Assembly: GCF_003473485.1 (NCBI RefSeq)
Contig: NC_053043.1
Coordinates: 31,782,576 to 31,846,575 of the forward strand
Direction of reading: 5' to 3'
DNA length: 64,000 bases
Source: Medicago truncatula
Taxonomy: Eukaryota; Streptophyta; Magnoliopsida; Fabales; Fabaceae
Shown: positions 11,120 to 22,347 of the stretch, piece by piece
Position numbering within the stretch: position 1 is the stretch's first letter
How the letters are laid out: each line of letters opens with the position of its first letter
The notes under the pieces: generated by a model
The model's input: the letters and a program-made list of their open reading frames with translations, nothing else
Told to the model about the DNA's origin: nothing
The model's database searches: none
Position numbers and translations under genes: made by a program

Positions 11120-11409
11120 AGCTGAATACTACAATGATTTTATTGACTAAGATAGAGAGGAATTTGGTTTAAGAGAATCCAGTTTCAAGGACTGACATAC
11201 AGAGAGTGGAGAGGGGGACAAGAAATGCACGATACTTGTGCATTCCATCAGTTTATTGTATTTATGGCTATAGCACTAAAACTAGCTAGTTGGAGTTCCC
11301 CAAAAAAGAAGGGAAAAACAGAAGAACCATATTCGTCGGTGTAGATTTACACTTGATAAGACGATCTATGGTGATACAACTTCAATATTCATTTAGTACA
11401 CTATATACC
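11120..11409 (-). other. Probable last (3' UTR) exon of the RING-H2 gene
   Basis: On the minus strand an acceptor-like TTCAACTGCAG|GTATAT lies near 11409. About 270 bp later there is a canonical AATAAA at 11143-11138. A donor G|GTATGT lies at 13857, just after the RING-H2 stop codon. Together these suggest a 3' UTR exon reached by a 2.4-kb intron. This is inferred; transcript data are needed. Confidence 0.4.
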
Positions 11410-13857
11410 TGCAGTTGAATATCAGAACAAATCATGTTAGTTCACATGCAAAAGAAGGGATATTTTCAGAATAGAATATAGATGACTAGTAAAAGTGACA
11501 GTAGTGGAGTAGGCTTGGTGCTGACTATTATGCAGCAAATAGAAAATAGCCATAGTTGCTGAACCAAATAACTTAATATAACATAACAATGACAGAGTCA
11601 CAGACTAATACGTGTTACATATTTTATTATATCTACTAGAATTGGTGGTCTCCTCCCCTTCTCCAACCTAATTTTTATTTTAACAAAAAGCAAATTCCAC
11701 CAAACAATGAAACAGAAAATTTTACAATCATTTTTAACATTGCAGATGTTCAGTTTTGGCAATCTTGAATCATGCAATAATCACTCAGATTTCTTAACGT
11801 TTTGGCTTGAATGAAATGCATATGATCCACTACAAAATAAAGATAACAAGGGTTTTGACATGTACAAATATATGCAAGCTGTGATAACACTACAAAACAA
11901 ATATACTCATGGAAAACTAGTCAACCCCATGTTTCAACAGTTGCCTTTTCTCCTCATCTTTGTTTTCTATGAAATTTGTTCTTAAGCCACAAACTTAAAG
12001 GTACTTATTTCACGGTGCACTAGAGAGAGAACTTTCTATATTGGTCTATTAGGTTCATACAAGGGGAGGGATTTATTGAGATACATCTTATGTGATTGGG
12101 TTGAGGGAAAGGATTTTAATGAAGGGAAATGCTAATTTACATTTTAAACTCTTGTAACATTTCATGTGACATATAATTTGGTTAAAAAGGAGTTCAGTTA
12201 AAAGTGAAGTGATCTATATTTGTATACATGTTTGGATTAAAATGGTTTTAAAATTTCTCTTCTCTAACATAGAGACGAAGAGGTTTTACTCTTGTGCAAC
12301 ACCAGAGTATGATTGAAGACTAACAAGGATGAAATCAAATCCCATTGTTTCATTTGCAAGTTGTGCTGTCAAATGAAAATATTGCAACAATTTTTGTTTT
12401 AGGAATATTTTGTTATTCTTTATTTGAAGTTTAATTAGCAATATCTTTTTTCTCCCTGTATCAACTTTCAACGCTGAAGTAGATTTTTGTTGGACTATCA
12501 AAAGTTATTGGAATCCAAAATGGTGTCATGACATATAGGCACAAAGGGGTAGCTGATTCCTTTTGTTAAAAGTAAACGCTGAGAGTACATCACACATTTT
12601 TAATGGAAAATCAATTCAACAAGAAGTGAAAAACCACACATAGTTGCTTAGATCTGAATCAATTCTAGGATGGAGAATCAATTTCAAAACCAAAAGTCAA
12701 ATGTCATCATAGCTCAGGAAAATTTATTTTGACCTCTTGGGCATACGTTTCTTTCTCCCCAATGTTGGATAAACACCTTATAGCACAAGCGCTTATCATG
12801 ATAAGCCCTTATATATAAGCTTGCATAAGCTATTTTTATAGCAAAGAGATAAAATAACGTTAAATTGGTCTCGTACTGCTATAAGTTGTTTTTATAAGAT
12901 ATATTGGAGAACTTATGAAAATAAGTTGAAAAAAGCTTATGAAAATTGTCATAAGTTGTTCTCATAAATTCTAGCAAAGAATCTCACAAAACTTATGTCA
13001 GCAGATAAGTTCAAATAAGTTAATCCAAACAGGCCCTAAGTTTATAAACACATTTTCCCTCCCACAAGCTAAACTTAATGAAGAGGATATGCTTCCCTCC
13101 ACTCCACATCAAAATATTGAACTCAACTAAACAAACCTTGACTTAAACGAATTGTCAATTTGTCATTTACTCAAGAGAATGTGGAAGCGAGAAATTCAAA
13201 AATTACTCTAAAATCTCAAGATCACTTCCATGAACAAGTTCAATAGAAGCACAAAATAACCTTGTGTGAAAATTTCACCAGCCATTCAAGAATCTACCCT
13301 GCCTATACATCAAGAACATCAACTAACAAAACGAAAAAACAACATCAAAATCTAATTTTATTATTTATAATTATCTTATAGGGACAGGCATCCACCATCC
13401 TGACTAATCATCTTTGTCAGAAAACCTGTTAGGCAGACAAGCTGAATCCTCTCCAACTAACCAAATATTTTCCATATGCAAGAGTCTATTACCACTCATA
13501 TCAAGAATTTAAAGCATAATAATTTAAAGCTAAGGTAAGGGATTTTCGAATTACTAGTAGTAGACATGAAGAATTTTCATGGCCTACGGAATCAACAAGT
13601 AATCCCTACTATTTCCATATATCTAAGGAACAGTTAACGAATCAGTCTCCTAAAATCAATATCTAAGATACCTATACATAAACACGGATAGCACTCTTCA
13701 AGGACCAATATTCTATATTCACAAATCACACTTCAATATAATGTTGAATGATTCCATAAAGTCAGAAACATATTATAAGCAAGTTTAAGTCAGGTGTCGG
13801 CTACATGGATCAAATGACGCTATAATCTTCTATCATGAAACAAATCATAAAACATAC
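11410..13857 (-). other. Inferred 3' UTR intron of the RING-H2 gene
   Basis: This stretch has no coding potential and contains one MITE-like repeat (12764-13036). It is bounded by plausible GT/AG signals on the minus strand. If the splice is not used, this is ordinary intergenic DNA. Confidence 0.35.
12764..13036. mobile_element. MITE-like repeat, hAT-like end
   Basis: The right end reads TTAATCCAAACAGGCCCT and the left end GTTGGATAAACACCTTATAG, roughly inverted. The interior is a run of ATAAGCTTAT/ATAAGTT palindromic blocks. This TTTGGAT...ATCCAAACAGGCCC pattern is common in plant MITEs. The left terminus is degraded and no target duplication was found. Confidence 0.5.
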
Positions 13858-13874
13858 CGCAAAGAATCTCAGCA

Positions 13875-14567
13875 TTAAGATTCTTCTCCATCTACACCAC
13901 CAAGTTCACTAGCATCACCACCATTCTCACCAGCACCAGAATCATTAGAATGAAGCAGAGCATGACGTGAAGCAATGTGATTCAGAGTAATCCTCAATCC
14001 ATAGAAATCATCCTCGGACAACTCCGACAACCGCATCACCATCTCCCGCATCACATCTCCACCATTAATATCATCTTCCTCATCATCCTCATCCTCTTCA
14101 TCCTCCACAATTCCGCACCGACAAAGAGGACAAGAAGAACGAATCCGAAGCCACGGAGTAATACAATCCGCATGATAAAGATGATCACAAGGAAGCTGTT
14201 TCGCTTCCTCGTCAACGGAAACCGTTTCTTTACAAACAGCGCAAATAACGACGCCGTTTGAGGGATCGAGTAAGGTAAGAAGCGTTTGTGTGACGGTTAT
14301 TGTAGGGATTGATGTTTCAGTGCGGGATTTCGGGGGAGGAGGTGTGAGTAGTAAAAGCGCATCTTGGAAAACGACATCGAATAGGGATGAAGAATCGGCG
14401 TCGTTTTGAGAAAAAGGTGAGTCCATGAGTTCGAGGAAATGAGTGTCGCAATGGGGACAGAGTAGAGGAGAGGGGGTGAGAGAAGTAGTTAAAGAAACAC
14501 TCATGTCACATTCGTGGCACCAGTATGTTTTCAGTTCGGGTTCCGCCACCGAGATCGCCGTCGTCAT
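13875..14567 (-). CDS. RING-H2 E3 ubiquitin-protein ligase (230 aa)
   Basis: The protein has an N-terminal zinc-ribbon with Cys pairs at residues 17/20 and 37/40 (YWCHEC...LLCPHC). A C3H2C3 RING-H2 domain covers about residues 109-149: C109-x2-C112, C127-x-H129-x2-H132-x2-C135, C146-x2-C149, with the Trp (W139) typical of E2-binding RINGs. An acidic run (EDEEDEDDEEDD) follows. This is the layout of plant BCA2/RNF126-like and CIP8/RDUF-like ligases, which take ubiquitin from an E2 and pass it to a substrate. The Met at 14567 is chosen because the family starts just before the zinc ribbon; the upstream extension to 14714 is low-complexity Thr/His/Pro sequence typical of a 5' UTR. The CDS has no intron. 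A donor-like site lies 17 nt after the stop. The substrate is unknown. Confidence 0.92.
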   Translation of the reverse strand: MTTAISVAEPELKTYWCHECDMSVSLTTSLTPSPLLCPHCDTHFLELMDSPFSQNDADSSSLFDVVFQDALLLLTPPPPKSRTETSIPTITVTQTLLTLLDPSNGVVICAVCKETVSVDEEAKQLPCDHLYHADCITPWLRIRSSCPLCRCGIVEDEEDEDDEEDDINGGDVMREMVMRLSELSEDDFYGLRITLNHIASRHALLHSNDSGAGENGGDASELGGVDGEES

Positions 14568-14891
14568 GGTGGTGGCTGGTGGAGTTAGTTGAGTTGAATT
14601 GATTTTTTTATTTGAGTGCTTGGTATGCGTCGGTGATGTGGTGAGTGTATAAAATGGAAAGTGGGGGGTTAAGAAAGAGATTAAGTGGGACCCACACGCA
14701 CCCAACCTCTTCACTTCATATCAGTGGGTGGTTCGTTTCTGTGTCGTTTTTTTTGTTTCGTTTCATTTGGTTCTTTCTGCAGCTACCCTGCAACCGCAAT
14801 GAAAGAGAGAGAGAACGCAACATTAACTTCTGTGATGTTTATTTTCATATCATGGTAATAATTAATATTTAATTGAAATTTAATCAACAAA

Positions 14892-14973
14892 GTCGCTTTG
14901 GCCGAGTGGTTAAGGCGTGTGCCTGCTAAGTACATGGGGTTTCCCCGCGAGAGTTCGAATCTCTCAGGCGACG
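14892..14973 (+). tRNA. tRNA-Ser (anticodon GCT)
   Basis: The acceptor arms GTCGCTT and AGGCGAC pair over 7 bp with one G-T, followed by discriminator G. The anticodon stem TGTGC/GTACA encloses the loop CT-GCT-AA, with the anticodon at 14925-14927. A long variable arm (TGGGGTTTCCCCG) identifies the class II tRNA-Ser. The T arm carries GTTCGAATC. A Pol III terminator (TTTT) follows at once. There is no intron, and box A and box B look intact. Confidence 0.97.
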
Positions 14974-15795
14974 TTTTATTCTTTTTTCTTCTGTTTTATA
15001 CGAATATGTTCCAAGAGAATGGGATTTCTTTCTTTTTTCGGTGTGGGTTTTTATTTTAAAACTAAAAATCGATAATGCTTTTATGGACTGCAAAAGCTCG
15101 ATCTGTCAATTTTTTATTATTATTATGTCAAACATTATTTAAACACAATGAACATGCTAAAAAGTCATGAAAAATTAATTAAATTAAACCTTATTCCTTT
15201 TTTTTTTTTTTGACAAAACTTGTATTAGACTTAGTAGTTAATTTAATTGATTTAATGGAGAGCAAACATGAAGAAAACCAAAGTATTCCAAGATAAATTA
15301 TATATTTTTCCTGTGTTTATTTATTTTAAAAATAAAAAATTGATTTTTTTAAAAGTTTTTTTACGGCCTTGAAAAGCTTTTCATTGATTTTTTTTTTAAT
15401 GTCAAACCTTATTTTTTTTGGTTACAAGACTAAAGAGGAAAACAAAAAACAAAAGACAAAAACAGACAAGGAAAAAAATCAAACAATTTAAACTAAACAA
15501 CTTAATGAGGTTTATTCCTTAAAAAAAAAAAAACTTAATGAAGTCTTTGGTGGACCACCTATCATATTGGTCCACTTTAGACATTTAATGTTAAAATTAA
15601 TGAAACGAGACTAATTTAACTAACAGAGATATTTTTGAGGGACCAAAGCATAAATTTTATTAGTTACGAGACCAAAATAAAAACTAAAAATCAATTAGAG
15701 GATCAATAGATAAAATAAACCTATTTAATTTCTAGCAAAAACATCCATCATATGTTGTGTTTTTCGGCAAAAGCAAGATTTAATTGGTTAATTAG
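14974..15795. other. Intergenic with decayed repeat, no gene seen
   Basis: T- and A-rich sequence. From about 15540 to 15720 it contains phrases such as GGTGGACCACC, GGGACCAAAG and GAGACCAAAAT that resemble the ends of the fold-back element starting at 15796. It is probably an older relative. Confidence 0.5.
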
Positions 15796-17012
15796 AGTTT
15801 CGTGAGTCATTTCTTCGCGAGTCTTTTTTTGTGTTTTTTTAATTTCAAATTTTGTAACCGTCTTTTGACCACGTTTCATCTTTATTTCATGTTAAGTTTT
15901 GCAGTATGATCCCTTAACTAAAAAACGTCTCAAATTGGTCCCTTATGTCTTCTTCCGTTACCTCGTTTGGTCCTCTCCGTTAGTTTTTAACATCAAATGT
16001 CTAAGGTGAACCATACTTAAAAGTGGTCCACCATATGCCTTATTAATTTTTTAAATTTTAACCATTTGATTTTTTTCCTTTCTGTGAACCAGTCACACCT
16101 AATAAAATTGATTCATCTTCTTCTTCCCTCATCTCTTCATGATCTTCAGCAACAGCTTCATCAATAAAATCCAGAAAATCTCAAAAAAAAAGAAAATCCT
16201 AATCTTTAATCACCACACAACCTAATCTTTAAAAATAAAATCCAGAAAATCCAAAAAAATAAAATAATAATTAATCATAATTTTTAATCACCACACAACC
16301 ATCATTGTTGAGTATTTATTCAGCAATACATTACTTTACTGGTTACTGATTTCTAACATATGCTTTTTTCTATTTTTCCATTTTGCTTAACAAGCATTGT
16401 TGTAGCAGCAAGAGGAAAATGTTGGGAATGGGTCTTCGAAAAACAACGAATAAAGCACCCATATCATCCATTTTCTTCTTCTTCTTCTTCTGCAACAATA
16501 TCTACTACAGCTACTGTAAAATCATCATTAAAGGGTAAAATCTCGTCGGAAAATTGAGACGTAATCGGAATCAGAGATGATGAATCGGAGAAAAACGAAA
16601 TCCGGTGAGAGAGAAAGGAGAAGACGAAGAAGAAAAGAGTTAGGGTTTGATTGAGATTTGAGAAGAGTGAATTTTGGATTGGATCTTGGAGATTTTGTGA
16701 ACTGGGAGAGAAGAGAAAGAGGAAAACGAAATCTGGATTTTTTTTATTGTATGAATTCCTATGAATATGAAGAATTGATAGAAGGAAGAAGATAAAAAAA
16801 GGAAAAAAAAATTAGGTGTTGGTTGTTCATTGTTGTATACAATAGACATGCAATCGAATGGTTGAAATTATATATAAAATATTAGTCATTAAAAAACTAA
16901 CGGAGAGGACCAAAAGAGGTAATGACAAAAGACATAAGGGATCAATTTATGACTTTTTTAATTAGGGGATCATACTGAAAAAAAGAATTAAGTTAAGAGA
17001 CCAACGAAACCT
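15796..17012. mobile_element. Fold-back non-autonomous element (about 1.2 kb)
   Basis: The left arm (about 15905-15995: CAGTATGATCCC, GGTCCCTTATGTCTT, GGTCCTCTCCGTTAGTTTTT) is inverted at the right (about 16890-16992: AAAAACTAACGGAGAGGACC, AGACATAAGGGATC, GGGGATCATACTG). The interior (16040-16880) encodes only low-complexity Ser/Phe-rich ORFs. The outer limits are uncertain. Confidence 0.6.
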
Positions 17013-17157
17013 TATTTTTACAACATATATGACACATGTGAATTTGAAAGCCAATGGTTAAGCAACGAACTCATCCTACTTAGTGAATGGCAATGCTGAT
17101 TATCTCCTCTAATTTGTTTAATCTTAATTAAATTCACATTTTGAGCAATTTTTTTGT

Positions 17158-17274
17158 CAGTAGTCTAACGGTTAGAATTCAACTTATAAGGTGAATAAGT
17201 GGGGTGTTCGAGGTTCGAACACCATCCGCTGTATATAATAATATATTGTCTTGCCAACTGAGCTATGCTCACGG
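17158..17274 (+). mobile_element. tRNA-derived SINE-like fragment
   Basis: The sequence resembles parts of Pol III promoters: TAGTCTAACGGTTAGAATTC (box A-like), GGGGTGTTCGAGGTTCGAAC (box B-like), and then GCCAACTGAGCTATGCTCAC in antisense. It does not fold into a complete tRNA. Similar text in reverse occurs near 42215-42262. This is typical of SINE or tRNA-related repeats in legumes. Confidence 0.45.
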
Positions 17275-18739
17275 AACTGCAATTTATTTTATTGGCTATA
17301 AATAAAGAAATATGCATGATAATAAAAAAAAACTCTAAGTGACTTTTTTTGAAGTTATTTGGAGTGTTAATTATACAATTGTTGCCGATAACAAGGATGA
17401 CATAGCAACACCCAACAAAAAGACATACAATCAGCCCAACTGACTGCCCAACATTCCATTAGAAAATAAAACCAATCCAACTACTTTATCATCATATCCC
17501 CATCACTAGTCACTATCGCCACTGTACCCTTGTATTGTACCATTAAGTTGTTTGCAACCACTCTCGTCGTCACAACAACTAGGCACCGATCATTTCAATT
17601 TTCAATATTGAACTCGGGTGTTTATTGCAAGCAAAATGGGAAAATCATTGCTTTCATGTCACTAAATCTTGCTGCTTTTTGTTGGTGTTATATATAAAAA
17701 GAAATGATATTTGAACATCTATTTTATGACAATTTTTGTTATAACTTTCTCTCTCATACTCACATTATTTTTTACTTTATCTCTCTTATTGCTTTGATTT
17801 TCGTGCAAATACCTATTCTTTCTTTACAAATTATGATTGTCTCCATAAGTTGTCAATTAAAGAATGTTCAAATAACACTCCTGATATATAAAATCTGAAA
17901 TTCTAGTTTTGAGTCCGTTGACAGGACAATTGAGAATTTTTGGGAAATGTCTTGAAATTACACACTCGAAGTTTAGATAGTAGTCTAATTTGATGTACGA
18001 ACTCAAAGTAACATCCTTGAAGATAAAAAAGAACAACGCTTGAAAGAGGTCATTCATAAACATTCGAAAACTCAAGCCATTTTGTACTAAAAATAACTAC
18101 CTTTTCGAAAGTGGTACAAGAAAAGACTAAAAGTTGGTTACGCGACCGTAAATTTGTCAAAAAAGGTCGTCATAATTGAAGATTAAAGGAGACTTGCATA
18201 AGAAGCTTCAAGTTAGCTAAGAGACACATGACATGTATGCAACGTAGAGACTAGAGATTAGTTCCTTTCTTTTGCAAACACGTCCAAAGAAAATGGGAAT
18301 AAAAGACCCCTGTCCAAAACTCAAACCAAGCTAAGAGAAAAGCTAAGGCATAGAAGAAGCTCAAAGAACATACATAGCCTCATAACACCCTACATCTGCA
18401 TTGATACACAATAATGCAAGAAACAACTACAATTAAAATAATCAGGCCTAGACCTTTGAGCAAAGATGATGAATATTATTACTTATCAATATCATGCCTC
18501 TTTTTACGATTGTAAGATTTTATAAGGATCAAGATACATTCAGTCATGCATTAGATTTATTTTTTCTTGAAATAAGTCATGTATTAGATTAATATATCTT
18601 TTAAATTTTGCCTATTTTTATTATTTAAAGTTTGAATCAATTTCAACGTATAAACAAAATTGAATTGATTTCACAAGAATTTGGTTTTGTTTTTGTTGTG
18701 GTCAAGATTTGAACTCCGGACCTTGCATATATTATGTGT
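17275..18739. other. Intergenic, no gene seen
   Basis: AT-rich unique-looking DNA. The short ORFs at 17704 and 17857 have random, hydrophobic, low-complexity translations without family features. Confidence 0.5.
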
Positions 18740-19862
18740 GTGTTTGGTATGACGGTGACGAAAATTGATTTTGATAGAATTAATTTTGAGAGAATTGGTT
18801 TTGGTTAAAAGTCAGTTGGATGTGAATTGATTTATGTTTTGATACACTTAATTAAAATTGATTCTTACAAGTTGATGTTGTTTGGATTATATGAATCAAA
18901 ATTGATTTTAAATGTACAATGACCAAACTATCCTTTTGATTGTATTTAAAAGCAAATATCTCATTCACATTAGATAATTATTTCAGCTTATTATTGATTT
19001 TATTGATTTAAAAATTCATTTTTAGATAATATTAGTTTATAAGACTTATTTTTAATATTTATTATTTTTTTTTTTTATCAATTAGGTGATTTTTAATAGA
19101 ATATAAGCATCAAAATAATGCAATTAAAAGAGATACAATATGCGCTCCTTCAAAAATAAATAAATGCAGTTTATGTAAAAAAAAAAAAAAAAAACATTGT
19201 CCCAAATGGGTTTAATTATATAAATAAAATTTAACTAATAGTCAATGGAAAAAAAATTCTAGATAATCAACCAAAAACACCCCAACCCAACCCAATAGTA
19301 AAAAAAAAATCATGAATTAAAATTACGTCTTCAACGTGCCCCTGTCTTACATTTTCCAGAAGCTTGAATCCATTTCTCTACCATTTTGATCTTCTTCCCC
19401 ATCTCTCAACACTCTTCTCCCACTTCTCTTCCCCATATATCAACATTCTTATCTTATTTTACCATTTCTCTCAAGCTTAAAAGCAAAAAAAAACGAAATT
19501 ATATGGGTCTGGGAAAGAACAACATTCATCTGATTTAAGTGGTAGATATGAGACATGTGAAGAAGAGGAAGAAAGTTGTGGTGATTATGGATGTTGTGAA
19601 GAAGAAGAAAGCTGTTATTGAATAGGAAATCCAAGAAATTGTGGGTAATAAGGTAAATTTACATGTCAGCAGAAATTAACTATTTGGAATCGATTTTCCT
19701 TTGCCGCAGAAGCTCCAATTGCTTTGAAGTAACTCGCGTTTGGGGCTAAAATCACGTTTTCTAGAATTGATTTTGCAAGTTATCCAAACATCCATTTCAT
19801 GGCTCAAACCGCGTTTGGGACTGAAAAAGCACGTTTGGAGCTTGCAAACGTGCAACCAAACA
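18740..19862. mobile_element. Probable non-autonomous DNA transposon (TGTTTGGT ends)
   Basis: The left end TGTTTGGTATGACGG and right end CGTGCAACCAAACA are inverted at their tips. Near both ends are blocks of AATTGATTTTG and related text (left 18760-18905; right, inverted in part, 19690-19790). A poly-A run and Ser/His-rich noise fill the centre. No transposase and no secure target duplication. Confidence 0.4.
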
Positions 19863-20684
19863 TATACTATACATTATTCATACCAACTGAGTTAAATTCC
19901 GAACAAAAATTTGATATTTTTTAGCCTAAAAAAAGGCTACAAATTTCCAAAATCAAATATTCCTACGTTTAATAATAAAACAAACATGTGATATAAATTA
20001 AGGTATCAAATCACTTTATCAAAAGTTATACTTTAATTAGAAAACAAGTACTTACTATTGCATCATTTAATAAGTTCTATGAGTTATCTATTTTCTCACA
20101 ATTTAATTTGATAAATATTTTATATCTTATTTTGTATAAAATTATTTTCGTCCATTTTCAATGTTTAGCCTTTGTCCGGGATAGTAAAAACATCTTCAAG
20201 AATAGGGCTGGAGGAAAAACATTCATTTGTTGACAATATTATTTGACCATTACTTTTTTTATTTTATGAGTTTCTCACGCATCTTATTCGAATACAAAAT
20301 CACTCGGTATTTATATACCGAACAAAATAGGAGGCACGATAAATCAATAGGGTGAAAAAAGGAGTCATATTATTTATGCAACTTAGATCAATGTGTTTAT
20401 TCATACTTTTATTTGATAGAGTATTTTTGTCATAAAAAAGAAATGAATGGTCATGCATCGGAGAATAGTTACTTGTTGTTCTGTTCAGTAATTAACTACA
20501 AATAGTCAAATATGGTTCATGTCAACGAATCTAATCAAGGATCTTTAACAAATAAACCATACATAGTACAAAAAAACTAGACGGAAACAAATCATACACT
20601 AATATGCTTTACAAAATAATAAAACATGAAACCACAGGTCATAACACAGTTGCATTGAATTAAATTTCTCTCTTAAAATAAACA
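19863..20684. other. Intergenic, 3' flank of the AAA-ATPase gene
   Basis: AT-rich, no coding potential. The last 100 bp probably holds the 3' UTR of the minus-strand ATPase gene. Confidence 0.5.
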
Positions 20685-22247
20685 TCATCTCCCAGAGTCA
20701 GATTTGGTCAACGACCTCAACCTCACAAAAAACTTAACCTTCTTATCTAAATTATTGGACCCATGTTGTTGCTCTTTCCTCTTCTTCCCACTCAAAGAGT
20801 CCCAATTCTCCGGTGAACCCATTAGAAGAACACTCTCTGGTGACCTCACTCCGATCATTGCCAACTCCTCATTATCTGTCTGATCAGCAGCAGATGTAAC
20901 AACAACCACCCTGCCTTGCATAAGAGACAAAACCTCCCTCATTGCCACATCAACATCCCTCCTATTCCTCAACAAAATCTCCCCCACATGTGCCGGTGTA
21001 AGGGACCCACCCGAACGAATACACCCTTCGATTGCCTCAAACATCACGTGTGACTCCAGCCCAAGGTAATTCTTTGCCAACTCCCTAAACGCATGGACCC
21101 CACACGTGCTTAAACTCACGTGCACGTCCATGCGTCCACACCTAACTAATGCAGGATCAACACTATCCCTATGATTAGTTGTAAAAACTACTAACCTCTC
21201 TTCTCCACAACATGACCATAGCCCATCCGTAAAATTAAGGAGCCCCGAAAGTGTGACCCGACTACTCTCATCACAACTCGAACCAGAAAACGATGTTGTT
21301 TTATGTTTCTTAGACTTAGACAACGACTTTGCACCATTTTTCTTCGACATTCTATCTGCGGTTAAATCCACAGAACAATCAATATCTTCAATAACGATAA
21401 TTGAACGATTTGTTGTTTGGATCAAAAGTGAACGAAGCTCGGAGTTATCAGAAACTTTCGTAAGTTCCAAATCATAAACATCATAACATAGAAAATTCGC
21501 CATTGCAGCAATGAGGCTGGATTTACCCGACCCAGGTGGACCATGAAGCAAGTAACCACGTTTCCAAGCTCGCCCGACCCGATGATAAAACTCTTTACCC
21601 GATGCAAAAGCTGTTAAATCATCTTTGATTTGTTTTTTCAAATCGGGTTCAAGTGCTAGCGTTTCAAAAGTAGAAGGATGACGAAACGGAACCGAAACCC
21701 AACCCGATTCAAATGAACCGGTTCCGTTATTATTCGTGAAAAGCCTCCGTTCACGTGAGACACGCTCAAACTCCTCGGCGCGTGAGGTGACATGAGAGAG
21801 ATACGCAGAGAGAAGCGCGTGACGGTGACGCTTCGGAAAACGGAGCGTGAAGCTGCGTTTTTCTTCTACAGAATCCTGCATGGTGTCTACATGGTGTGTC
21901 CATGAGAGACGGTGGTTGTTGAACGTGTCATGGACGGTGTGGTTTGGTGCAACAGCGAAGGATATGCGGTTGGAGGAAGGAGAGCGTGAGAGTGTGAGAC
22001 GGCGGCATGCGGTGGCAGAGGAGTGGTTGACGGCGTTGAGGTAGAGATGGACGTGGCGGTAGAGGTCGTTGAGTTCGACGCCGCAGTAACCGTTGAATTC
22101 GGGAATTTCAAAGTATGAGTATGGAGAAAGAAGATCTTGAAGTGATTCGTACAGTGAATGAAGCACTGAGAGAAGCTGTGTTGGAAGTACGTTTTGGAGA
22201 ACTGTTAGTAACCCTAACAATGACCACATTTGTGACAATATCTCCAT
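20685..22247 (-). CDS. BCS1/HSR4-type AAA-ATPase (520 aa), intronless
   Basis: The N-terminus has a hydrophobic stretch (about residues 8-35), then the AAA-associated N-domain with the conserved YFEIPEF near residue 45. A single AAA module follows. Walker A is GPPGSGKS (236-243), Walker B is IIVIEDID (283-290), the second conserved strand is VVFTTNHRD (353-361), and the arginine-bearing end is RCGRMD (369-374). A Lys/Ser-rich insertion follows Walker B. This is the plant AAA-ATPase group related to mitochondrial BCS1 and to hypersensitivity-related 4, usually intronless and stress-responsive. Members sit at mitochondrial, ER or plasma membranes, and substrates are mostly unknown. Length and motifs are all typical, and the frame is intact. 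It stands alone, with the nearest genes over 6 kb away. The membrane location here is not decided by sequence. Confidence 0.95.
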   Translation of the reverse strand: MEILSQMWSLLGLLTVLQNVLPTQLLSVLHSLYESLQDLLSPYSYFEIPEFNGYCGVELNDLYRHVHLYLNAVNHSSATACRRLTLSRSPSSNRISFAVAPNHTVHDTFNNHRLSWTHHVDTMQDSVEEKRSFTLRFPKRHRHALLSAYLSHVTSRAEEFERVSRERRLFTNNNGTGSFESGWVSVPFRHPSTFETLALEPDLKKQIKDDLTAFASGKEFYHRVGRAWKRGYLLHGPPGSGKSSLIAAMANFLCYDVYDLELTKVSDNSELRSLLIQTTNRSIIVIEDIDCSVDLTADRMSKKNGAKSLSKSKKHKTTSFSGSSCDESSRVTLSGLLNFTDGLWSCCGEERLVVFTTNHRDSVDPALVRCGRMDVHVSLSTCGVHAFRELAKNYLGLESHVMFEAIEGCIRSGGSLTPAHVGEILLRNRRDVDVAMREVLSLMQGRVVVVTSAADQTDNEELAMIGVRSPESVLLMGSPENWDSLSGKKRKEQQHGSNNLDKKVKFFVRLRSLTKSDSGR

Positions 22248-22335
22248 TTTTGGTGTTTTGTTTAGATTTTTGTGTGTTGTATGTTGTGAATAATTGAATA
22301 GGAACGTGAATGAGAATGTTTCTTTTTGAGGTTGT

Positions 22336-22345
22336 TATATATATA
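22336..22345 (-). promoter_or_regulatory. TATA box of the AAA-ATPase gene
   Basis: A TATATATATA stretch about 90 bp upstream of the start codon at 22247 is the only TATA-like element in the proximal promoter. Confidence 0.5.
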
Positions 22346-22347
22346 CG

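Noticed and set aside
13977-14261. 94-codon ORF opposite the RING-H2 gene
   Set aside because: It is antisense to a well-supported coding region; its His/Ile-rich translation is a by-product of the other strand.
17158-17274. A second tRNA gene
   Set aside because: It has box A/B-like text but no cloverleaf, no acceptor pairing and no anticodon arm; it fits a SINE-like fragment better.
21253-22111. Several ORFs overlapping the AAA-ATPase
   Set aside because: They are other-frame shadows of an intact 520-residue protein with all AAA motifs.
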